The position numbers and the translations under genes were made by a program. The notes beneath the pieces were generated by a model. The model did no database searches. It worked only from the letters and a program-made list of their open reading frames with translations, and was not told the origin of the DNA. Positions 57,910 through 64,000 of a DNA stretch of 64,000 nt are shown piece after piece; positions within the stretch are counted from its first letter, which is position 1, and every line of letters starts with the position of its first letter. Where the stretch lies: assembly GCA_027257055.1 (NCBI GenBank), contig JAPVLO010000162.1, positions 186,001-250,000 of the forward strand, written 5' to 3'. The stretch is from Cephalopachus bancanus. Lineage: Eukaryota > Chordata > Mammalia > Primates > Tarsiidae.

Positions 57910-58262
57910 TCCTAAATATAAATTCTTTATTTAAAGCAAACCAAGTGAGTTGTCAAAATCAGAATATATTTATTAATCAAGCATGATTAATAAATGCTGA
58001 CACTTCTTCAAAAGAAATGCCATTTTGCTTAAATAAAAAAATCAATTTCCTACATAATACTAATAACCATTCCTTTCTGACAAATGGTTATCTCAAAGGT
58101 TTGTAGTTGATGATTAGAGTATGTTTCTACAAAATTATCCAAATCAGTCATGACTGTCTAGGTCTAAAATCTTTGAGAAATGACATAGTTCAACTAACTG
58201 GTGGAAACATACCATAGATTTACTTTGATTCTACCAAACTGTAAAGGAGATGGGGTGTGTTT
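57910..58262. other. AT-rich unassigned stretch
   Basis: No recognised repeat or gene. Confidence 0.4.
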
Positions 58263-58504
58263 CTTTTTTTTTTTTTAGTTGGAGACTCACTGTTGCCCAG
58301 GCTGGAGGGCTGTAGCACAACCACACCTATTGTAGCCTTGACCTGCTAGCATCAGGTGATCCTTCCTCCTTAGCCTCCCATGTAGCTGGGACTACAGTGC
58401 ACACCACCACACCCAGCTAATCTCAAACTCCTAGGCTCAGGCAATCCTTTTACCTCAGCCTCCCAAAATGCTGGGATTACAGACGTGAGCCACCACACCT
58501 GGCC
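58263..58504 (-). mobile_element. Older Alu with inter-arm deletion
   Basis: AGTTGGAGACTCACTGTTGC, then CACACCCAGCTAATCTCAAA joins the arms directly. End GAGCCACCACACCTGGCC. Confidence 0.92.
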
Positions 58505-58514
58505 TCAAACTTTT

Positions 58515-58804
58515 TCTTTTTTGAGTTGGAGTCTCACTCTGTCGCCCAGACTAGAGTGCAGTGGCCGCTCCTGGCCACCACAGCCTCGACCTGCTGGGCT
58601 CTGGTGATCCTTCTGCCTCAGTCTTCCAAGTAGTTGGAACTACAGGTGCGCGCTACCACACCCGGCTCACTTATTTATTTATTTATTGTAGAGATGAGGT
58701 CTCGCCAAGTTGTCCAGGCAGGTCTCGAACCCACGGGCTCAGGCAATCCACTCATCTCAGTCTCCCAAAGTGCGGGATTACAGACTGAGCCACCGAGCCC
58801 GGCT
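58515..58804 (-). mobile_element. Young Alu at a reused target site
   Basis: GAGTTGGAGTCTCACTCTGT to GAGCCACCGAGCCCGGCT, long left-arm form (GCCAAGTTGTCCAGG). CCTCAAACTTTTT lies on both sides. Confidence 0.95.
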
Positions 58805-58814
58805 GACCTCAAAC

Positions 58815-59108
58815 TTTTTTTTTTTTTTTTTTTGAGTTGGAGTCTCACTCTGTCGCCCAGACTGGAGTGCAGTGGCCGCTTCCGGCCACTGCAGCCTCGA
58901 CCTGCTGGGCTCCGGCGATCCTTCCGCCTCAGCCTTCCGAGTAGCCGGAATTACAGGCATGCGCTACCATGCCCGGCTGGTTTTTTTGATTTATTGTAGA
59001 GATGAGGTCTCGCTGCCCAGGCGGGTCTTGAACCCGCGGGCTCAGGCAATCCGCTCACCTCAGCTTCCCAAAGGCGCGGGACTACAGGCTGAGCCACCGA
59101 GCCCGGCT
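58815..59108 (-). mobile_element. Young Alu at the same reused target site
   Basis: 18-T run, GGCCGCTTCCGGCCACTGC, short left-arm form (TCTCGCTGCCCAGGC). Flanked by GACCTCAAACTTTTT copies at 58,805 and 59,109. Confidence 0.95.
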
Positions 59109-59162
59109 GACCTCAAACTTTTTAAATGAACATATGTAAGAGAATAAAAAACTAGGTAATGC

Positions 59163-59207
59163 CAGGCACGGTGGCTCATGCCTGTAATCCCAGCAAAAAA
59201 AAAAAAA
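59163..59207 (+). mobile_element. 36-bp Alu 5' end directly joined to an A-tail
   Basis: GCCAGGCACGGTGGCTCATG plus CCTGTAATCCCAGC, then 13 A. Everything between the first 36 bp and the tail is missing. No clear target-site duplication. Confidence 0.8.
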
Positions 59208-59384
59208 GCTTAACTACTAAGAAGAAACTGGAAACAATTTCTATTTAAGTTAAATAGACAACAAGTCCTACTCTGAAATGCTTTAGGACATAGAGAAAGA
59301 AAATTCACCTTAAAACAAAGTGAATTTATACTAATTACTCCTCTTCACAAAAGTATCACAAAACGGACTGACTTAATCATTCCT

Positions 59385-59480
59385 TCATTTAAATCTCTTA
59401 TTACCTGCCAGATACTACCAAACACAGTGAACAAGAAAGACATGGTCTCAATCCTTGTGAACCTCATAGTTTAAGCCACT
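59385..59480 (+). mobile_element. L2-like fragment
   Basis: CCAGATACTACCAAACACAG followed by CATGGTCTCAATCCTTGTGA and ACCTCATAGTTTAAGCC resembles the L2 3' region. Confidence 0.5.
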
Positions 59481-59822
59481 GAATCAAAATACCAGACACA
59501 AACTTATCAATCAAGGTATGTAAACCTCACTGTCCCCATCCAAAGGAGAGGGATGCTGTCTGTGGATCTCATGGGAATAGATGGAACAATAAATTTCAAC
59601 CATAAAATAAACTACACCTATTAAAAAATACAAACCAAATATATTTTACTTTAAGAGACTACATCACAGAATCTTTACCCACATAGGGAAAATCATAATA
59701 AATTTTAAAACAGCATCAGGGGATACAGAAGCTTCAGTTTTGGGTCACAACTTAGATACCCTAAATATGGGCAGGTAGACCGAACTACTAATTTAGATAA
59801 CTGGTTGAAAAATTGAAACACT

Positions 59823-60122
59823 CGGCCAGACTCGGTGGCTCAGCCTGTAATCCCAGCACTTTGGGAGGCCAAGGCGAGTGGATTGCCTGAGCCTGCAGGT
59901 TCGAGAACCACCCAGGCAACTTGGCGAGACCCCGTCTCTACAATAAATCAAAAATTAGTTGGACGTGGTGGCGCATGCCTGTAGTTTCTCCTACTTGGAA
60001 GGCTGAGGCGGAAGGATCGCCAGAGCCCAGCAGATCGATGCTGGGGTGGCTGTGAGTGTGCTACTGCACTCCAGCCTGGGTGACAGAGTAAGACTCCAAC
60101 TCAAAAAAAAAAAAAAAAAAAG
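59823..60122 (+). mobile_element. Alu
   Basis: GGCCAGACTCGGTGGCTCAG start. The target-site duplication is about AAAAATTGAAA (59,808-59,818 and 60,127-60,137). Right arm of the GGGGTGGCTGTGAGTGTGC type. Confidence 0.94.
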
Positions 60123-60207
60123 AAAGGAAAAATTGAAAGACTAGAAGTAGAAAATCACAAGGTGTTATAAGAGTTGTCCCATTCTACAAGAAAGAAAAGC
60201 ATTGTGG

Positions 60208-60508
60208 TTTTTTTTTGTTGTTGTTGTTAACTTCTTTTTGAGTTGGAGTCTCACTGTCTCCCGGGCTGGAGTGCAGTGGTATGCTTATAGCCACCGCAGC
60301 TTCGCCCTGCTGCGTTCAGGTGATCCTTCTGCCTCAGCCTTCCAAGTAGCTAGAAATATAAGCGCGCACCAGCATGCCCAGCTATTATTGTAGAGATGAA
60401 GGCTTGCCAAGTTCCCTAGGCTGGTCTCGAACCCATGGACTCAGGCAATCCTCTCACCTCTGCCTCCCAAAGAGCTGCGATTACAGGTGTGAGCCGCTGG
60501 GTCCAGCT
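60208..60508 (-). mobile_element. Diverged Alu
   Basis: GAGTTGGAGTCTCACTGTCT to GTGAGCCGCTGGGTCCAGCT. AGCATTGT on both sides (60,198 and 60,508). Confidence 0.92.
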
Positions 60509-60896
60509 AGCATTGTTAATTTTATAGCTAAGTGACATATTAATGTTAACAGATGACATTCACTAATACATGCCAATTTACACAGTCCCTTAATCAGCCA
60601 AAATTAAGACATCATAAAGAACATATTAGAAGAGATGTGCCCTACCAACTATCAGCTGACTTTACACTTGATGATAAAAGACTGAGTACTTGTCCTCCAA
60701 AATCGGCAACACAGCAAGGATGTCTGCTCTCACCAATTCTAATCAACATTGTACTGGTGGTTCTAGATAGAGCAATATTAAAAGAAAAAGAAATTAACGA
60801 CTTACACATTGGACATGAAGAGGTAAACTACCATCTGTAGATGACTTGGTCCTGTATGAAGAAAATCTTAGTGTCTTCAAAAAATTACCAGAAAAC

Positions 60897-61178
60897 CGGG
60901 CTCGGTGGCTCAGCCTGTAATCCCACGCCTTTGGGAGGCTGAGGTGAGTGGATTGCCTGAGCCCGTGGGTTCAAGACCCGCCTGGGCAACTTGGCAAGAC
61001 CTCATCTCTACAATAAATCAAAAACTTAGCTGGGCGTGGTAGCGCATGCCTGTAGTTCCAGCTACTTGGAAGCCTGAGGCGGAAGGATTGCCGGAGCCCA
61101 GCAGGTCGAGGCTGTGGTGGCCGGGAGCGGCCACTGGCCTCCAGCCTGGGCGACAGAGTGAGACTCCAACTCAAAAAA
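60897..61178 (+). mobile_element. Young Alu in L1
   Basis: ACCGGGCTCGGTGGCTCAGC start. AAATTACCAGA on both sides (60,884 and 61,178 areas) is the target-site duplication. Confidence 0.95.
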
Positions 61179-61663
61179 AAATTACCAGAGTAATAAATAA
61201 GTTTGACAAAATTGCCAAAATACTAGACTGACATATAATCAAGCAACTGTAATTGAGCATTCCACTCCCAGGTATATAGACAAGAGAATTGAAAGCAGGG
61301 ACTTGAACAAGTATTTGTACACCAGTGTGCACAGCAGCATTATTCACAGTAGCCAAAAGGTAGAAAGAAACCAAGTGTTCATTAACAGATGAATGGATAA
61401 ACAATGAAATATTATTCAGCCTTAAAAATAATAAAATTCTGATACATGCTACAATATAAATAGACCTTGAAGCCATTACACTAGTAATATAAAATACACT
61501 ATTTTTCCATCACACTGGTAAAGTAAAATAAGTCAGACAAAAAGACAAATATGAGGTACTCAGAATAGGCAAATTCATAAGAGATAGAAAATAGAATAGA
61601 GATTTCCAAGGGATGAAGAAGGGGGAAAATGAGTTATTGTTAACAGATACAGAGTTTTTTGTT

Positions 61664-61946
61664 TTTTGTTTTGAGTTGGAGTCTCACTCTGTCACCCAGA
61701 CTGGAGTGCAGTGGCCGCTCCCGGCCACTGCAGCCTCGGCCTGCTGGGCTCCGGCGATCCTTCTGCCTCAGCCTTCCGAGTAGCAGGAATTACAGGCATG
61801 CGCCACCACGCCTGGCTGATTTTTTGATTTATTGTAGAGATGAGGTCTCGCTGCCCAGGCGGGTCTCGAACCCGCGGGCTCAGGCAATTCACTCACCTCA
61901 GCCTCCCAAAGGTGCGGGATTACAGGCTGAGCCACCGAGCCCGGCC
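61664..61946 (-). mobile_element. Young Alu in L1 3' end
   Basis: (GTTTT) tail, GGCCGCTCCCGGCCACTGC, short left-arm form. CAGATACAGAGTTTTT on both sides (61,646 and 61,946). Confidence 0.96.
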
Positions 61947-62030
61947 AGATACAGAGTTTTTATAGGAGACAATAAAAATGTTTGAGGTACAGAGAGAGAG
62001 GTAATGGATATACAGCATCATAAATATACT

Positions 62031-62319
62031 TTTTTTTTTTTGAGTCAGAGTCTCACTCTGTCGCCCAGACTGGAGTGCAGTGGCACACTCCTGGCCACCA
62101 CAGCCTCGACATGCTGGGTTCCAGCGATCCTTCCATCTCAGTCGTCCAGGTAGCTGGAACTACAGGTGTGCACTACCATGCTCGACTAATTTTTGACTTA
62201 TTGTAGAGATGAGATCTCGTCAAGTTGCCCAAGCTGGTCTCAAACCCTGGGCTCAGGCAATCTACTCGCCTCGGCCTTCCAAAGTGCTAGGATTACAGGT
62301 CAAGCCACCAAGCTCGGCC
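62031..62319 (-). mobile_element. Alu in L1 3' end
   Basis: GAGTCAGAGTCTCACTCTGT to AAGCCACCAAGCTCGGCC. CATAAATATACTT on both sides (62,018 and 62,319). Confidence 0.95.
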
Positions 62320-62417
62320 CATAAATATACTTAATGCCAATTAACTAAACACTTTAAAATGGTTAAAATGATACATATTTTATGTAAACTTTACCACAAT
62401 AAAAAAATTGCATTTCT

Positions 62418-62704
62418 GCCGGGCTCAGTGGTTCAGCCTGTAACCCCAGCACTTTGGGAAGCCAAAGAGAGCGGATTGCCTGAACCCGCGGGTTCGAGAC
62501 CCACCAGGGCAACTTGGTGAGACCCCGTCTCTACAATAAATCAAAAATTAGCCGGGTGTGGTAGCGCATGCCTGTAGTTCTGGCTACTTGGCAGGCTGAG
62601 GTGGAAGGATCGCCGGAGCCCAGCAGGTGAGGCTGCGGTGGCTGGGAGCATGCCACTACACTCCAATCTGGGCGACAGAGTGAGACTCCAACTCAAAAAA
62701 AAAA
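62418..62704 (+). mobile_element. Alu in L1
   Basis: GCCGGGCTCAGTGGTTCAGC start. ATTGCATTTCT and ATTGCACTTCT flank it. Confidence 0.95.
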
Positions 62705-62821
62705 ATTGCACTTCTATATACTGGCAATAAACAATCTGTAAGTAAAATTAAGAAAACAATTTCATTCATAATAGCAGCAGAAAAATAAAATACTTGGGAA
62801 AAAATGTAACAAAAGAAATGT

Positions 62822-63115
62822 GGCCGGGCGCAGTGACTCAACCCCAGCACTTTGGGAGGCCGAGGTGAGAGGACTGCCTGAGCCCACAGGTTCGAGAACA
62901 TCCTGGGCAACTTGGCGAGACCTCATCTCTACAATAATTCAAAAAATAAGCCAGGTGTGGGAGTGCATGCCTGTAGTTCCGGCTACTTGGAAGCCTGAGG
63001 CGGAAGGATCACCGGAGCACAGCAGGTCAAGGCTGTGGTGGTCATGAGTGTGCCACTGCACTCCAGCCTGGGAGACGGACTGAGACTCCTACTCAAAAAA
63101 AAAAAAAAAAAAAAT
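62822..63115 (+). mobile_element. Alu in L1
   Basis: GGCCGGGCGCAGTGACTCAA start with a 9-bp loss near the 5' end, and a 21-A tail at 63,094-63,114. Confidence 0.94.
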
Positions 63116-63395
63116 GCTGGGCCTGTACACTGCTAACCACAAACACTGCCAAAAAGCAGTTAGAGGAGGCCTAAATCCATGCTCATACATTATAAGTCTC
63201 ACTATCACTAAGACAGGAATCTTCCCATATTGATGACAGTCAATGCAAAGCCTATCAAATCCTGGCAAGCTTTTATGTGGAAATTGACGAACTTATCATG
63301 AAATTTATATGGAAATTTAAAGGACCTAGGATACCTTAAATAATTTTGAAAAAGAAGAAAATACTACCCAGATTTATACTATGCAATTTCAATAC

Positions 63396-63658
63396 AGTCA
63401 ACCATCCTTATCCATGGGTTCCACATCCATGAATTCAACCAACCTGAAACAAAATAATAACAATAAAAAGTAATATAAATAAAAACAATATAGTAAGACA
63501 ACTATTTAATAGCAGTTACACTATATTAGGAATTATAAGTAGTCTAGAGACAGTTTAAAGTATACAGGAGGGTATGTGTAGGTTACATGCAAATACTATG
63601 CCATTTTATATCAAGGACTTGAGCATCCCCAGATTTTGGAACCCAAGGGACGACTGTA
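63396..63658 (+). mobile_element. Tigger/pogo-like non-autonomous DNA transposon
   Basis: Terminal CAGTCAACCATCCTTATCC and GGAACCCAAGGGACGACTG are imperfect inverted repeats bounded by TA on each side, as in Tc1/mariner-class insertions. Internal TTATAAGTAGTCTAGAGACA and CATTTTATATCAAGGACTTG fit a common short Tigger-like element. No coding capacity. Confidence 0.75.
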
Positions 63659-63717
63659 CTTACAATAAAGCAACAGAAATCAAGGGAGTATTGTACTAGT
63701 GTCAAGACAGACAAGCA

Positions 63718-63848
63718 GGCTGGGCATTGGGTTGTTTATTATTGAATTGTAGTAATTTTTCATGCAGTATGCAAGTGATTTTTCTGAATGCAAGTGATTT
63801 TTCAGATAGATGATTTGCAAATATTTTCTTAGTTTGTGGCTTGTATTT
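63718..63848 (-). mobile_element. Antisense L1M fragment
   Basis: GGGTTGTTTATTATTGAATT, GATGATTTGCAAATATTTTC and GTTTGTGGCTTGTATTTTC are the complement of the L1M region also seen at 1,150-1,850. A 17-bp direct repeat (GCAAGTGATTTTTCNGA) is present. Confidence 0.65.
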
Positions 63849-63850
63849 TC

Positions 63851-64000
63851 TTTTTTTTTTTGAGTTGGAGTCTCACTCTGTCGCCCAGACTGGAGTGCAG
63901 TGGCCGCTTCCGGCCACCGCAGCCTCGACCAGGGGGGCTCCGGCAACCCTTCCGCCTCAGCCTTCCAAGTAGCCGGAATTACAGGCATGCGCTACCACGC
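63851..64000 (-). mobile_element. Young Alu, cut by the window end
   Basis: T-run, GAGTTGGAGTCTCACTCTGT, GGCCGCTTCCGGCCACCGCA. The right arm only is inside the window. Confidence 0.95.

Larger units (their letters stand above)
60545..62405 (+). mobile_element. L1M ORF2 piece and 3' end, broken by Alus
   Basis: 60,553-60,840 is an open piece of reverse transcriptase with QQGCLLSPILINIVL (family RQGCPLSPLLFNIVL), then SVDDLVLY across a frame break (family FADDMI). After an Alu, 61,227-61,640 gives L1M 3' text (GTGCACAGCAGCATTATTCA, CCTTGAAGCCATTACACTAG) and 62,334-62,400 the terminus (TATGTAAACTTTACCACAAT). Dead element. Confidence 0.85.
62405..63395 (+). mobile_element. Second L1M ORF2 fragment, broken by two Alus
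   Basis: CTTCTATATACTGGCAATAA, AAGAAAACAATTTCATTCAT and ATAAAATACTTGGGAAAAAA, then after an Alu CTTTTATGTGGAAATTGACG and ATTTATATGGAAATTTAAAG, are 3' ORF2 text in order. It starts where the first L1 ends, so it is a separate insertion or a rearranged part. Confidence 0.75.

Overview
The window looks like a stretch of nuclear DNA from a primate, probably intronic or intergenic. About 70 Alu elements (7SL-derived, two-armed, A-tailed SINEs, found only in primates) cover a quarter or more of it. They sit on older mammalian repeats: L1M, L2, MIR, MLT1, hAT, mariner and Tigger-like remnants. The Alu sequences are not the human Y/S type. Most end in GAGACTCCAACTC before the A-tail, carry CTCTACAATAAATCAAAAA between the arms and have a CCGGGAGCGGCCACTGC right arm. 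They also lack the long inter-arm insert typical of lemur and galago Alus as I remember them. Three very young, 5'-truncated L1 tails carry a 3' end that I do not recognise as human. Together this suggests a separate primate lineage, tarsier being my best guess (inference from memory, not tested).

No host protein-coding exon, tRNA, rRNA or snRNA gene could be supported. The one gene-derived sequence is a processed RPS7 pseudogene at 49,556-50,298, with frameshifts, an in-frame stop, an A-tail and a 15-bp target-site duplication. Almost every other open reading frame is a translated Alu or a chance frame in old repeats.

Layout: 1-1,850 holds two L1M fragments in opposite orientation. 2,580-9,240 is Alu-rich, with L2, MIR and an MLT1 LTR. 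9,850-11,140 is a long L2 copy split by a young L1 tail. 12,890-14,880 has hAT and mariner transposase remnants. 15,360-22,640 has Alus, including a trimeric Alu and a near-perfect inverted Alu pair. 25,069-27,233 is a hAT element filled with Alus. 30,555-36,225 is two tail-to-tail L1s with nested Alus. 36,225-37,560 is an unnamed old repeat. 41,220-43,375 is L2 in antisense. 44,220-45,770 and 54,790-59,120 are Alu clusters. 47,210-48,640 has two possible LTRs. 60,545-63,850 is L1 broken by Alus, plus a Tigger-like element.

The most interesting signal is structural. Three Alus contain short non-Alu inserts (46, 120 and 125 bp) that are direct-orientation copies of sequence 0.66-2.1 kb away inside this window. 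One Alu is present as a 278-bp inverted duplication around an AT-rich 147-bp spacer. Another carries a six-copy 19-bp expansion, and another is a left-left-right trimer inside one target-site duplication. Three sites were also used repeatedly as insertion targets. These look like products of template switching and replication slippage at Alus. A second point of interest is an A-tailed repeat of about 170 bp with two copies (54,421-54,591 and 55,551-55,723) that share the same 5' end and that I could not classify.
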